A DNA stretch of 64,000 nucleotides, taken from assembly GCA_900467745.1 (NCBI GenBank), contig UBQW01000023.1:62001-126000 (forward strand). The letters are read 5' to 3'. Origin of the DNA: Hyphomicrobiales bacterium (GTDB lineage Bacteria; Pseudomonadota; Alphaproteobacteria; Rhizobiales; Rhizobiaceae). Below, one piece after another: positions 50,867 through 59,844 of the stretch. Below the pieces are notes generated by a model that did not search any database, was not told the DNA's origin, and worked only from the letters and a program-made list of their open reading frames with translations. The position numbers were made by a program, and so were the translations under genes. Position 1 is the stretch's first letter. Each line of letters begins with the position of its first letter.

Positions 50867-52447
50867 ATGAGTGCGGAGCGAGCCGGTGTGCTGTTCAATC
50901 AACGCGGCGGCGGGAGCCATCGCATCACCGTAGCGCTGATCGCGGCATTTCTGATGGTGGCCGTCTTCACGATCGACACCTTCACCGAGATCGAAGGCGC
51001 GATTGCCGTGCTTTATGTTATCGTTCTTCTGCTTTCTTCGGAAGTCCTGACCCGCATGGGGCTGCTGCTGGCGCTGGCCGGCTGCATCTTCCTGACAATC
51101 CTGTCCTATTTTCTGACCCACGGACCGGACCCCGATCTGCAAACCTTCATCCGCCTGGCCGTGTCCCTGGCAGCGCTCACCATCACCATGGCGCTGCTGT
51201 TGAGAAACGACGCCTTTCGCGACGAGCTGATTGCCAGAAATGCCGAGATTCGTGAAAGCGAAGCCCGCTACCGCTCGATCTTCGACGGCGCCCGCGTGGC
51301 GCTCTGGGAGCGGGATTATTCGCAGCTGCGCACTCACCTGATGGGCTTGAAGGCGTCCGGCGTCTCCGATCTGGAAGAGCATGCCCGCCGACATCCCGAA
51401 GTTATCGATGATTGCATCGGCCTGCTGCGTACCGTTGCGGCGAATGAAGCAGCCCGGGAGCTTCTGGGCACCACCTCCGCAGGCAAGGTGAGCAATTCCA
51501 TGGTCCATTTCATCGCGGCCGGAGACCAGACGTTTCTGCACGTGATGAATGCCATCTTCAACGGCCAGTCCTATTTCGAAGGCAAAGGCACGATCACGAC
51601 CGACAGCGGCGAAATCAAACAGGTGCTTTTGAGCATCAGTTTTCCCGAAGACATCGCCGCCTTCAACCGCGTGGTCGTCGGCATGGTCGACATCACCCAA
51701 CGCGAGATGACGGAAGCCGCGCTGGTGGAGGCGCGCGCCGAATTCGCCAAGGCATCGAAAGCCGCCACCATCGGCGCCCTCTCCGCTTCGCTGGCGCATG
51801 AACTGAACCAGCCGCTCGGCGCCATCGCCGTCAACGCGCAGACGCTGCTCCGCTGGCTGGATCGCGACCCGCCGGATCTCTCGGCGATCCGCCGTTCCGC
51901 CGAACGCATCATTCGAGACGGCCAGCGCGCCAGCGACATCATCCACAACACCCGCAACCTCCTCACCCAGCAGGAAAGCAAGGCCGAGTGGATCGACCTC
52001 GCGACTCTGATCGACGAAACCCACTCGCTGGTCGAGCACGACCTGAAACGCGACGGCATCACTGTCACCGTTCGCCCGGGCGAAGGCGTGCCGCGCGTCA
52101 AGAGCGTGCGGGTGGAAATCCAGCAGGTCATGATCAACCTCATGACCAACGCCATCCAGGCGATCAACGGCGCAAAATGCCCCGTTCGCGAGATCGTCGT
52201 CGAAATCCAGCCGGTCGATGGCATGGTCGGTGTGTCGGTGAAGGACAGCGGACCAGGGATCAGCCCAGAGGGGATGGAGAAGCTCTTCACCCCCTTCTAC
52301 ACCACCAAGGCCGAGGGGCTTGGAATGGGCCTTTCGATCTGCCGAAGCACGCTGGAAAGCCGGGGCGGCAAGCTCGACGGCTTCAATCATCCCGATGGCG
52401 GCGCAGTGTTCAAGATGACCTTGCCGATCGAGGATCCGCATCTGTGA
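50867..52447 (+). CDS. Membrane sensor histidine kinase with PAS domain
   Basis: This 526-residue protein has four N-terminal spans, a PAS-like domain (about 130-285), the phosphoacceptor His311 in ASLAHELNQPLGAIA (FixL/NtrB-like HPK4 class) and the ATPase motifs NLMTNAIQAI, DSGPGI and GLGMGLSICRS. It senses an unknown signal and phosphorylates a partner, probably the receiver protein 159 bases downstream. ATG 50867 has GGGGA 7 bases ahead; ATG 50816 lies only 5 bases after the promoter palindrome and has no ribosome site. Confidence 0.9.
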   Translation: MSAERAGVLFNQRGGGSHRITVALIAAFLMVAVFTIDTFTEIEGAIAVLYVIVLLLSSEVLTRMGLLLALAGCIFLTILSYFLTHGPDPDLQTFIRLAVSLAALTITMALLLRNDAFRDELIARNAEIRESEARYRSIFDGARVALWERDYSQLRTHLMGLKASGVSDLEEHARRHPEVIDDCIGLLRTVAANEAARELLGTTSAGKVSNSMVHFIAAGDQTFLHVMNAIFNGQSYFEGKGTITTDSGEIKQVLLSISFPEDIAAFNRVVVGMVDITQREMTEAALVEARAEFAKASKAATIGALSASLAHELNQPLGAIAVNAQTLLRWLDRDPPDLSAIRRSAERIIRDGQRASDIIHNTRNLLTQQESKAEWIDLATLIDETHSLVEHDLKRDGITVTVRPGEGVPRVKSVRVEIQQVMINLMTNAIQAINGAKCPVREIVVEIQPVDGMVGVSVKDSGPGISPEGMEKLFTPFYTTKAEGLGMGLSICRSTLESRGGKLDGFNHPDGGAVFKMTLPIEDPHL

Positions 52448-52605
52448 GAGGTTGTGCGCCTAGCCAACGCTCGGCGCAGGTGAGCAACCTAGACCCATGT
52501 ATGATACCGTTTCGCAGCGTCGGGGCGCATATTGGCCAAAACAAGCAAGCATTCCCGAGTCCGGAATAGCCAAGTCCGGCAATACCACGTCAAGGTCACC
52601 CCCAC

Positions 52606-52980
52606 TTGCCCCACATTTCCACCATCGCCATCGTCGACGACGACCAAGCCATCCGGGAGGCGCTCGACGATCTCGTCCTGTCCTGCGGCTACCGAAGCCT
52701 GCTGTTCGCAAACGCCGAGGAGTTTTTGGCATACCAAGATCGCGCCGCGATCGACTGCATGCTCCTCGACGTCTCCATGCCCGGACTAAGCGGCATCGAA
52801 CTGCAGGCCGAACTGAACAAGGCGCCGCCTAGGCCGCCGATCATCTTCATGACGTCCTATCGCGACGAGCGAACCCGGTCGGCAGCACTCGACGGCGGCG
52901 CCTTTGCCGTTCTCGGCAAGCCTGTCGATATCAAGCACCTCCTCGCCTGTCTTGAATCGGCACTTCAACAACGGAACTGA
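52606..52980 (+). CDS. FixJ-type single-domain response regulator (receiver only)
   Basis: This 124-residue protein has a complete receiver: IAIVDDDQAIREALDDLV, phosphoacceptor Asp55 in CMLLDVSMPGLSG, FMTSY and the conserved Lys in VLGKPVD. It resembles the receiver half of FixJ/NodW but has no DNA-binding domain, so it must act through protein contacts or as a phosphate sink. The TTG start is supported by AAGGT upstream. It follows the kinase gene and is its likely partner. Confidence 0.85.
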   Translation: MPHISTIAIVDDDQAIREALDDLVLSCGYRSLLFANAEEFLAYQDRAAIDCMLLDVSMPGLSGIELQAELNKAPPRPPIIFMTSYRDERTRSAALDGGAFAVLGKPVDIKHLLACLESALQQRN

Positions 52981-53060
52981 CCGAGGCGGCAGCGCCATGC
53001 GCGCCTCGAACGCAAAACGCCAGGTCTCTCGACCTGGCGCCATGAAGAAGTGGCTCTCGT

Positions 53061-53573
53061 TCAAGCCGCGGAAGATTGCCGCTTCGGCAGCTTCCAGCCT
53101 GGCCGGACGAAGTGGCAGGTATAGCCATTCGGAATCCGTTCCAGATAGTCCTGATGCTCCGGCTCGGCCTCCCAGAAATCGCTGACTGGCGCGAGCTCGG
53201 TGACGACCTTGCCAGGCCACAGGCCGGATGCATCCACATCGGCGATCGTGTCTTCGGCAATGCGCTTCTGCTCATCGTTCTCGTAGAAGATGGCCGAGCG
53301 GTAGCTGGGGCCGAGATCATTGCCCTGGCGATTGGGCGTCGACGGATCGTGGATCTGGAAGAAGAATTCCAGAATGTCGCGATAGCTGGTTTTCGCGGGA
53401 TCGAAGAGGATTTCGATCGCCTCGGCGTGGTTGCCGTGATTGCGATAGGTCGCATTGGCAACCTCGCCGCCGGTGTAACCCACGCGCGTCGTCTCGACAC
53501 CCGGCATACGCCTGATCAGATCCTGCATCCCCCAGAAACAACCGCCTGCAAGCACTGCGCGTTCGATAGTCAT
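53061..53573 (-). CDS. msrA: Peptide methionine sulfoxide reductase A
   Basis: This 170-residue enzyme has the catalytic Cys12 in [34 protein letters not shown] and [29 protein letters not shown]. It reduces S-methionine sulfoxide in proteins with thioredoxin. ATG 53573 follows GGAGAT; the frame extends upstream with unrelated residues. Stands alone, next to the two-component pair. Confidence 0.95.
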   Translation of the reverse strand: MTIERAVLAGGCFWGMQDLIRRMPGVETTRVGYTGGEVANATYRNHGNHAEAIEILFDPAKTSYRDILEFFFQIHDPSTPNRQGNDLGPSYRSAIFYENDEQKRIAEDTIADVDASGLWPGKVVTELAPVSDFWEAEPEHQDYLERIPNGYTCHFVRPGWKLPKRQSSAA

Positions 53574-53856
53574 CGAATATCTCCATTCCCTGAGGTTCGT
53601 TGTGGAATTCTCGTCGGGCAGCAGCCTGGATGTTTCCACCCATCCTGCCTGAGCCACCTGCAAGGCAACTCGCCGCGTGCCCTACAGATAGGGATTCGAG
53701 GTCATCTTTGCCAGTGCAACATGATCGGCGCGCTCATATCAGCAGCGAGACAATCAGCGACAGCTGATGAGCGGCGGTCTGCAACCAATTGATTTTACTT
53801 TGACGCCTTCAGCCACTACGGAAGCATAAGTGATTGCGTGGCGATGGCGATAACCC

Positions 53857-53876
53857 AAGGTGATCTACATCACCTT
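53857..53876 (+). promoter_or_regulatory. FNR/FixK-like box before the PhnA-domain gene
   Basis: AAGGTGAT-CTAC-ATCACCTT is a perfect 8-bp inverted repeat with the FNR core TGAT-N4-ATCA, centred 73 bases before ATG 53940. The outer bases (GTGAT/ATCAC) differ from the TTGAT/ATCAA consensus, so binding could be by another CRP/FNR member. Confidence 0.5.
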
Positions 53877-53939
53877 ACGGAAACCGATGGCGCCTCTTAT
53901 CATTCATATCCACCAAGCAATTTGAAACACGAGATCAAA

Positions 53940-54164
53940 ATGACCGACGAACCAATTGTAAGAGACAGCAACGGCGCCGAGCTTAACGACGGCGATTCCG
54001 TCACCCTCATCAAGGACCTGAAGGTCAAGGGCACATCGGAGACCATCAAGCGCGGAACGTTGGTGAAGAACATCCGGCTCAACGGAAACCCCGGTGAAGT
54101 GGAATGCAACACCAAGCAGGTCAAAGGCCTGGTACTGAAGACCGAGTTCCTCAAAAAGGCGTAG
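53940..54164 (+). CDS. PhnA/YjdM C-terminal domain protein
   Basis: This 74-residue protein matches the C-terminal PhnA domain: VRDSNGAELNDGDSVTLIKDLKVKG, LKRGTLVKNIRLNG and KQVKGLVLKTEFLKK. The zinc ribbon that starts full-length YjdM/PhnA proteins is missing, so it is a stand-alone domain form. The family name comes from phosphonate loci but the function is not established. ATG 53940 is used because the domain begins there. FNR-like box 53857-53876 upstream suggests oxygen-linked control. Confidence 0.8.
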   Translation: MTDEPIVRDSNGAELNDGDSVTLIKDLKVKGTSETIKRGTLVKNIRLNGNPGEVECNTKQVKGLVLKTEFLKKA

Positions 54165-54196
54165 GCAGCAGTGATATGTGTGCCGGATCGCAACGT

Positions 54197-54210
54197 TTGA
54201 TGCAGATCAA
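54197..54210 (+). promoter_or_regulatory. Perfect FNR/FixK box TTGAT-GCAG-ATCAA
   Basis: An exact anaerobox. Centred at 54203.5, it would sit at -41.5 for a start near 54245, with TATTGT (54232-54237) as -10: the standard class II activator layout. It faces a short transcript ending at 54317. Confidence 0.7.
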
Positions 54211-54243
54211 GGTGACAACTTATCGCGGCGCTATTGTAGCCAC

Positions 54244-54317
54244 ATGAGCTTCTTGCACGTCGCTCATAACCGTACAACTTGGCTCGTCCTGGCGATACCG
54301 CGGGACGAGCCTTTTTT
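54244..54317 (+). ncRNA. Candidate FNR/FixK-dependent small RNA, about 74 nt
   Basis: The proposed transcript starts about 41 bases after the centre of the perfect anaerobox and ends in a rho-independent terminator, GGCTCGTCC (54281-54289) paired with GGACGAGCC (54303-54311) followed by six T. An ATG at 54244 opens a frame but has no ribosome site and the frame runs through the terminator, so an RNA is favoured over a peptide. The terminator alone could also be a plain 3' end for the PhnA-domain gene, 117 bases upstream. Confidence 0.55.
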
Positions 54318-54352
54318 ACGCAGGAACGGAAGAAGCGGGAGCCGATCTGAGG

Positions 54353-54832
54353 CTATTTGTACTTCGTGATTGTCGGGCTGGTGACGCGGTCGCCCGCCTT
54401 GAGGCCGAGCTTGGCTGCAGCACCCGCATTGAGCTCGATCACGTACTTCACCGGGCTCACCGAATCGATGATGTCGCGGGAATACGGCACCGCATTCTGC
54501 TTGACGCCGCGAACGATACCCGCCCGATCGACAAACAGCATGTCGAGCGGCAGCACCGTGTTTTCCATCCACATCTGCACACGCTTCGACGCGCCGAAGT
54601 CGAAGATCATGCCCGCGTCGGCAGCCATGTCTTGACGGTACATCAGCCCGCGCTGACGTTGTTCGTTGGTATCGGCAATCTCGACGGTAAAGTTGTACTT
54701 TTGTCCTGCCGTCGTCTCGATGACCAGCGGCTCCTTGTCGAACTTGACGACGGACTGGGCGAACGCCGGCAGCGCCAGCATGAAAAAAAGCGCCAAAAAG
54801 GCGCTTCTGATCCGGTGCGAAACCATATTCAT
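54353..54832 (-). CDS. DUF192 family exported protein
   Basis: This 159-residue protein has a signal peptide (1-25, ending PAFA-Q) and the DUF192 core: RGLMYRQDMAADAGMIFDFG, MWMENTVLPLDMLFVD, and YVIELNAGAAAKLGLKAGDRV. The family's role is unknown; a periplasmic site is expected. ATG 54832 overlaps the stop of the cold-shock gene (ATGA), so translation is coupled with it. The cold-shock gene and DUF192 gene are a common pair in rhizobia. Confidence 0.9.
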   Translation of the reverse strand: MNMVSHRIRSAFLALFFMLALPAFAQSVVKFDKEPLVIETTAGQKYNFTVEIADTNEQRQRGLMYRQDMAADAGMIFDFGASKRVQMWMENTVLPLDMLFVDRAGIVRGVKQNAVPYSRDIIDSVSPVKYVIELNAGAAAKLGLKAGDRVTSPTITKYK

Positions 54833-55410
54833 CAGTGCGCCCGGCTCACAGGGGTCGGCGCATCCGGATGGATTTCGGCGGCCATCAGGCCCTTGTCGCC
54901 ATCGCCGAAGCGAACGAGCACAACCTGGCCGGGACGAAGCTCGGTAAGTCCGAAGCGACGCAGCGTCTCCATATGCACGAAAATATCCTCGGTTCCCTCG
55001 CCGCGCGTCAGGAAGCCGAAGCCCTTGGTGCGGTTGAACCACTTGACCAGCGCGCGCTCCAGGCCGCTCGTCGCCGTGACCTGCACATGCGTGCGCACCG
55101 GCGGCAGCTGCGACGGATGAACCGCCGTGGACTGGTCCATGGAGAGGATCTTGAAGGCCTGATACCCACGATCGCGGCGCTGGATGAGCGCGACGATGCG
55201 CGTGCCTTCGAGGATGGTCTGGTAACCGTCGCGGCGCAGGCAGGTCACGTGCAGAAGAACGTCCTGCATGCCGTTGTCGGGAACGATGAAACCGAAGCCT
55301 TTCGCGACGTCGAACCACTTCACGACACCGGTGATTTCGATGAGGTCGACCGCATCGCCCGCGAGTTGTTCGAGGTCAGTGAATTCCGTCGATGAAATCC
55401 TGTCAGCCAT
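54832..55410 (-). CDS. Cold-shock protein with two CSD domains
   Basis: This 192-residue protein has two cold-shock domains: the first (about 27-95) with [19 protein letters not shown] and the second (about 116-185) with [19 protein letters not shown] and [10 protein letters not shown]. Tandem CSD proteins in alphaproteobacteria bind single-stranded RNA or DNA and often act in stationary phase or cold. The first domain is less conserved at its RNP2 (DVLLHVTCL). It is first in the pair with DUF192. Confidence 0.92.
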   Translation of the reverse strand: MADRISSTEFTDLEQLAGDAVDLIEITGVVKWFDVAKGFGFIVPDNGMQDVLLHVTCLRRDGYQTILEGTRIVALIQRRDRGYQAFKILSMDQSTAVHPSQLPPVRTHVQVTATSGLERALVKWFNRTKGFGFLTRGEGTEDIFVHMETLRRFGLTELRPGQVVLVRFGDGDKGLMAAEIHPDAPTPVSRAH

Positions 55411-55603
55411 TTCGCCAGCCCCTCAATACGCGTCACACTGTTACGGTTAACTGATTCTTGAGATCGAGATTAACATGTTGGTAACGGATTAGCGCAAGCC
55501 CTACTTTTCGTTTATTCGCAGCCGCCAATCTTACCCCCTAGTCTTGCCTGAACCTGACGTTCCGCCGCATAAGGGGCGCGCCAGCATTTAAAGAGGAAAC
55601 AGA

Positions 55604-56044
55604 ATGCGTTATCTCCACACCATGGTCCGCGTGAAGGATCTCGATGCATCGCTCCATTTCTACGCGACCCTCTTCGGGCTCGAAGAAACCCGCCGCATCG
55701 AAAATGAAAAGGGTCGCTTCACCCTCGTGTTCCTGGCAGCCCCCGGCGACAAGGCCGAAGCAACAGCCAAGGGCGCTCCCTGCCTGGAACTGACCTACAA
55801 CTGGGACCCCGAGGACTACACCGGCGGCCGCAACTTCGGCCACCTCGCCTATGAGGTCGACGACATCTACGCGACCTGCCAGAAGCTGATGGACAACGGC
55901 ATCACCATCAACCGCCCGCCGCGCGACGGACACATGGCCTTCGTGCGCTCGCCTGACGGCATCTCGATCGAGATTCTGCAGAAGGGCGGCAGCCTGGAAG
56001 CGGCCGAACCATGGGCTTCGATGGGCAACACCGGCGCCTGGTAA
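55604..56044 (+). CDS. gloA: Lactoylglutathione lyase (glyoxalase I)
   Basis: This 146-residue enzyme has probable metal ligands His5, Glu62, His80 and Glu123 in the motifs [30 protein letters not shown] and SIEILQKGG. It turns the methylglyoxal-glutathione adduct into S-lactoylglutathione in the cytosol. GAGGAAACAG upstream of ATG 55604. Monocistronic. Confidence 0.95.
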   Translation: MRYLHTMVRVKDLDASLHFYATLFGLEETRRIENEKGRFTLVFLAAPGDKAEATAKGAPCLELTYNWDPEDYTGGRNFGHLAYEVDDIYATCQKLMDNGITINRPPRDGHMAFVRSPDGISIEILQKGGSLEAAEPWASMGNTGAW

Positions 56045-56199
56045 GCCGAGGCTTTTGCGAGGCTTGCGGCTTTTTCGATTTCCGGCCACTGCGTCCGGAT
56101 CGTCCTTGCCGCACAACCTTGCTGCGGGCACTCTCCGGATGACTCGAGGGGAAACGTGCGTTTTGCACCCCCCTCGCCTTCATTTTGGAGAATGCTCGC

Positions 56200-57276
56200 T
56201 TGCTCGCTGTTGAAAAGCGCACGCCTATCAAGGCGGCACTTCTGATCGCCGCCTCCGCCTTGGCGCTGTCGGGCTGCGTGTCCGACAAGCCCGCCGTCGA
56301 CGCGCTCGCATCCGCCGCCGCCGAACAAGCGCCCGCGCAAGATCAGCAGACGGCCGCAAACGCTGCCCCGACAGCGGCTGGCGCCCAACAGCCCGGCTAC
56401 CGCGACCCCAGGATGACCAACGTCTCCGGGATGGCCAATGCTCCCGGCGCGCAAGCCGCCAATCTGGCACAAGCGCCCGGCCAGCCGGCATCGGCGACAC
56501 CGGAAGCCATGGCCCCCGCCAACATCGGCGGCCTAGCCATGCAATCGACCGGCATCAACGCCCAGGCGATGAGCATCTTCTCGGTGAAGCCGAAGATCCA
56601 GAACAACCCAACCTCGACCACACTGCAGCCATCGACGGGCGTCGGCGCAACGCGCTCCAGCGTCTATTCGAGCCAACTCCCGGTCGAGGAAGCACCACAA
56701 CAGCAAACGCTCCAGCCGCAGCAATCCTCGCAGAACACCAGCACCAGGGTCGATCCGGTCCAGACCGCCTCGCTGGCGACAGGCTCTCTTCCCGGCCAAA
56801 GCATGAATGCGCTTTACGCCGCGCCGAAGCAGAACCTTCTCACCAGCCTCTCCGGCCTCATCAAGAAGGCGTCACTCCCCGGCATGACCCGCGTCGCGCC
56901 GAACGGATTGCATCTGCAGAACGACAAGGTCGAGGTCGGCTGCTTCAAACCGAACCTTCTCAAGGTGATCAAGACGGTCGAGACCCATTTCGGCAAGCCC
57001 GTCATCGTCACATCGGGCTACCGCGATCCCGAGCACAACCGCATGGTCGGCGGCGCCGAGGAATCGATGCACATGAGCTGCGACGCGGCCGACATCCAGA
57101 TCGACGGCGTCTCCAAATGGGATATCGCCGCTTACATCAGGTCGCTCCCCGACCGCGGCGGGGTCGGCACCTATTGCCACACCGATTCCATCCATCTCGA
57201 CACCGGCCGCAACCGCGACTGGAACTGGGGCTGCGGCGGCCGACAGCCATCCGCTACCGTGGCGCGCGCGCTCTGA
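56200..57276 (+). CDS. Lipoprotein with M15 D-Ala-D-Ala carboxypeptidase-like domain
   Basis: This protein of about 358 residues has a lipoprotein signal (ALLIAASALALSGC), a long low-complexity Ala/Pro/Gln linker (about 25-215) and a C-terminal peptidase M15_3 domain with VIVTSGYRDPEHNRMVGGAEESMHMSCDAADI and GVGTYCHTDSIHLDTGR. Zinc ligands are expected at the His/Asp of MHMSCDAAD and the late His. It probably trims peptidoglycan from the outer membrane side. TTG 56200 is chosen because GGAG lies 9 bases ahead; TTG 56185 is possible. A strong terminator follows. Confidence 0.85.
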   Translation: MLAVEKRTPIKAALLIAASALALSGCVSDKPAVDALASAAAEQAPAQDQQTAANAAPTAAGAQQPGYRDPRMTNVSGMANAPGAQAANLAQAPGQPASATPEAMAPANIGGLAMQSTGINAQAMSIFSVKPKIQNNPTSTTLQPSTGVGATRSSVYSSQLPVEEAPQQQTLQPQQSSQNTSTRVDPVQTASLATGSLPGQSMNALYAAPKQNLLTSLSGLIKKASLPGMTRVAPNGLHLQNDKVEVGCFKPNLLKVIKTVETHFGKPVIVTSGYRDPEHNRMVGGAEESMHMSCDAADIQIDGVSKWDIAAYIRSLPDRGGVGTYCHTDSIHLDTGRNRDWNWGCGGRQPSATVARAL

Positions 57277-57297
57277 TACCAAGCTTACGCCACTCAC

Positions 57298-57333
57298 CGC
57301 CGTCCGTTGCCATCACGGCAACGGACGGCGTTC
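57298..57333 (+). terminator. Rho-independent terminator after the M15 lipoprotein gene
   Basis: A 14-bp perfect stem (57298-57311 with 57317-57330) around loop ATCAC, then a weak T-tract. Confidence 0.75.
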
Positions 57334-57472
57334 GCGTTTAGACGTTTGATTTCAAGGCAATACGCGCGTTTTTCCACACGCCGGCATTTCTTGTCATTTT
57401 TTTGCAAAAAATCACTTCTTGCCGCTTGCGGGAATCCAAGTGCCTGATTATAAGGGCGCCACCACGAAGGAA

Positions 57473-57547
57473 GCGCCCTTCGTCTATCGGTTAGGACACC
57501 AGATTTTCATTCTGGGAAGAGGGGTTCGACTCCCCTAGGGCGTGCCA
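57473..57547 (+). tRNA. tRNA-Glu (anticodon TTC)
   Basis: The acceptor GCGCCCT pairs with AGGGCGT (one G-U), D-arm GTCTATCGGTTAGGAC, anticodon stem CCAGA/TCTGG with loop TTTTCAT giving TTC, T-arm AGGGG/CCCCT with TTCGACT loop, and encoded CCA (57545-57547). Length 75. Confidence 0.93.
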
Positions 57548-57769
57548 CTTCTCTCGTAATCATTTGAAATGAATACGAAATTTCAGCTTGTTTTTGATGT
57601 GCAGAAACAGCACTCCCAAGAATAGCCTTCCCAGTCCATATCGCTGAATGAAAATCAGGTTCATGCCCCCCCTGAAGGCCGTTGTCTTTCCGAGGGAAGA
57701 CGAAGCGCGTCGCTGAGCGGTAAACGCACGCGGCGGCGCCATAGCGACAGCTCCATTATTTCCAAGCGA

Positions 57770-57835
57770 CTTGAAACGTAACGCGACGCGCTACGTTTTC
57801 ATTGCGTTACGCTGCATGCGATGCTACGTTTCAAG
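57770..57835 (+). promoter_or_regulatory. Operator region of the higBA toxin-antitoxin pair
   Basis: CTTGAAACGTA (57770-57780) is the exact inverse of TACGTTTCAAG (57825-57835). Inside it CGTAACGC (57777-57784) mirrors GCGTTACG (57804-57811), and CTACGTTT recurs at 57791-57798. The nested arms end 2 bases before the toxin start. This fits autorepression by HigA/HigBA bound at several sites. Confidence 0.7.
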
Positions 57836-57837
57836 CA

Positions 57838-58122
57838 ATGACGATCATCAGCTATCGTGGCGATTGGGCACCGGCCCTCATTGATGGAAAGACTCCAAAG
57901 GGGTTCCCGCCCGATCTTGTCAAATCGGCAAGGCGAAAGCTGTTCATGCTCGATAACGCTTCGGCCCTATCCGACTTGTTAGCCCCTCCGGGCAACCAGT
58001 TGGAGAAACTGAAACGCGATCGGGCGGGCCAGCATTCAATTCGGATAAACGACCAATGGCGGATTTGCTTCCGTTGGACGGATGCCGGGCCTGAGAACGT
58101 TGAGATTGTTGACTATCACTGA
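57838..58122 (+). CDS. higB: HigB-type toxin (RelE/ParE superfamily mRNA interferase)
   Basis: This 94-residue protein has the HigB layout: a short start MTIISYRGDW, then a LVKSARRKLFMLDNA helix, LAPPGNQLEKLKRDRAGQHSIRINDQWRICFRW and a C-terminal NVEIVDYH. It would cut mRNA on ribosomes unless bound by HigA. ATG 57838 is preferred over the upstream ATG 57802, which lies inside the operator repeats. No ribosome site precedes it, so translation may be weak or leaderless. The antitoxin gene follows, the usual higBA order. Confidence 0.92.
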   Translation: MTIISYRGDWAPALIDGKTPKGFPPDLVKSARRKLFMLDNASALSDLLAPPGNQLEKLKRDRAGQHSIRINDQWRICFRWTDAGPENVEIVDYH

Positions 58123-58147
58123 CTGCCAGCTGCAAGGGAAAGCTACA

Positions 58148-58447
58148 ATGGTAACTCGCTTCCACCCACCAATTCATCCCGGCGAGATACTTCGCGAAGA
58201 GTTCATGGTGCCCAACGGCCTCAAGGCTTACACGCTGGCCAAGCTATTGAACGTACAGCGCGCCCGGATCGAGCGGATTGTTGCTGAAAAGAACCCGATT
58301 ACAACCGATACCGCTTTACGCTTGGCCAGATTGTTCAGCACGACGCCGGAGTTCTGGACCAATATGCAGACCGCGTTCGACCTCTCAACGGCTGAAGCAA
58401 ACGCGGGCGCGGAGCTCGAGGCTATCGTTCCTCTGAAAGCAGCTTGA
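58148..58447 (+). CDS. higA: HigA-type antitoxin (XRE helix-turn-helix)
   Basis: This 99-residue protein has FHPPIHPGEILREEFMVPNG, the HTH LAKLLNVQRARIERIVAEKNPITTDTALRLARLFSTTPEFWTNMQTAFDL and an Ala/Glu-rich tail. It neutralises HigB and represses the shared promoter. AAGGGA upstream of ATG 58148. It begins 25 bases after the toxin stop. Confidence 0.93.
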   Translation: MVTRFHPPIHPGEILREEFMVPNGLKAYTLAKLLNVQRARIERIVAEKNPITTDTALRLARLFSTTPEFWTNMQTAFDLSTAEANAGAELEAIVPLKAA

Positions 58448-58512
58448 GACGTCATAGCCAAAAGCCTAGCAGATGCACGATCACGCACAATTAGCCTGCG
58501 GGTAGCCCCCAT

Positions 58513-59844
58513 TCAAACCCCACTAATCAACTCGATCTTCGACCCATCGCTGAACCGCGACAGCCGGAACGCCTTGGGGTCCACGATCGGCGGCCTGCCC
58601 GTGACAATATCGGCCATCAGCCGCCCGGCGGCCGGCGCGATGCCGAAGCCGTGGCCGGAAAACCCGGTTGCGATGTGGAAGCCGGGAATGGCCTCGACGT
58701 CGGAGATGACCGGTACCGCATCCGGCGTGACGTCGATATAGCCCGCCCAGCGCTGCGCGATCTCGGCCTTCTCGAAGATGGGAAACGCGGCCTTCAGCTC
58801 CGCCAGCGCCTTGTCCTGCTTGCGCCTGGATGGGATGGGATCGAGAACCCTGTTATATTCGAAGGGGCTCGCCTCATCGAGCGCCCACTGGCGCGGGATG
58901 CGGGCCTCGTCGAGGAAGCGCAGACCGAGCCGGAAGGAGAGCGCCTTCCACTCCGAGCGCAGCGCCGGCAGAAAATCCATGGCATGGCGAAACGACGCCG
59001 GCACGATATCGACGATATTGTCGTAGCCCGACGCCACCGTATATCCGCCGTCCTGGCGCTTGCGGATCGCGAAGTCGTTGGCCCAGATCGTCTGCTCCGG
59101 CCCACCCTTGAGCGGCTTGGTCCTCAGGACGCTGTTCATCACCTTCAACTGCGGAAGATCGATCCCGAAGCGGCCCGAAAACAGGCTGGACCATGCCCCA
59201 CCGGCGAGAACCACAGCCTGGCAGGCGATCGGCCCGCGTTCCGTCACCACGCCGCAGACGGCGCCCGCAGCCAGTTCGATCCCGCGCACCGCGCAGGACG
59301 TGAGGATGGTGGCGCCCTTGTCGCGCGCGGCCTCGGCAATCGCGGGTGCCGCCTTCTGCGGCTCGGCGCGGCCGTCGGCGGGTGTATAGAGCGCGCCGGC
59401 CATCGGTAGCTTGGAGCCGGGAAAGAGATCGCCGAACTCGCGCGCGCTCAGCATCCTCGTGTCGATCTGATAGTCCTGGAGATTGGCGCGCCAGCGATCG
59501 TGATCCGACAATTCCTTCTCGTTGGCGCAGGTAAAGATGATGCCGGCGCGCTTGAAGCCGGTATCGCGGCCCGTACGGGCGTCGAGATTGTCCCATATGC
59601 GCAGCGCCTCGGCCATCAGCGGCACCTCGCGCGGATCGCGCATCGAGATGCGCACCCAGCCCCAGTTGCGGCTGGACTGCTCCTGCCCGATCCCGCCCTT
59701 CTCGCACAAGACGACCTTCAGCCCGCGCTCGGCAAGCTCCAGCGCCGTCGAGCACCCGACGATCCCGCCGCCGATCACCACGACATCGCAGGCATCGGGA
59801 AGCGTTTCATCGCCATGAACGGGAACGACATAGGGACCGGGCAT
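58513..59844 (-). CDS. DadA-like FAD-dependent oxidoreductase
   Basis: This 443-residue protein has an N-terminal FAD fold DVVVIGGGIVGCSTALELAERGLKVVLCEKG, GQEQSSRNWGWVRISMRDPREVPLM, and a C-terminal GFHIATGFSGHGFGIAPAAGRLMADIVTG. It belongs to the D-amino-acid dehydrogenase/sarcosine-oxidase-like group that oxidises secondary or D-amines. The true substrate is unknown. ATG 59844 is used because the conserved part follows; TTG/ATG further upstream is possible. Confidence 0.88.
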   Translation of the reverse strand: MPGPYVVPVHGDETLPDACDVVVIGGGIVGCSTALELAERGLKVVLCEKGGIGQEQSSRNWGWVRISMRDPREVPLMAEALRIWDNLDARTGRDTGFKRAGIIFTCANEKELSDHDRWRANLQDYQIDTRMLSAREFGDLFPGSKLPMAGALYTPADGRAEPQKAAPAIAEAARDKGATILTSCAVRGIELAAGAVCGVVTERGPIACQAVVLAGGAWSSLFSGRFGIDLPQLKVMNSVLRTKPLKGGPEQTIWANDFAIRKRQDGGYTVASGYDNIVDIVPASFRHAMDFLPALRSEWKALSFRLGLRFLDEARIPRQWALDEASPFEYNRVLDPIPSRRKQDKALAELKAAFPIFEKAEIAQRWAGYIDVTPDAVPVISDVEAIPGFHIATGFSGHGFGIAPAAGRLMADIVTGRPPIVDPKAFRLSRFSDGSKIELISGV

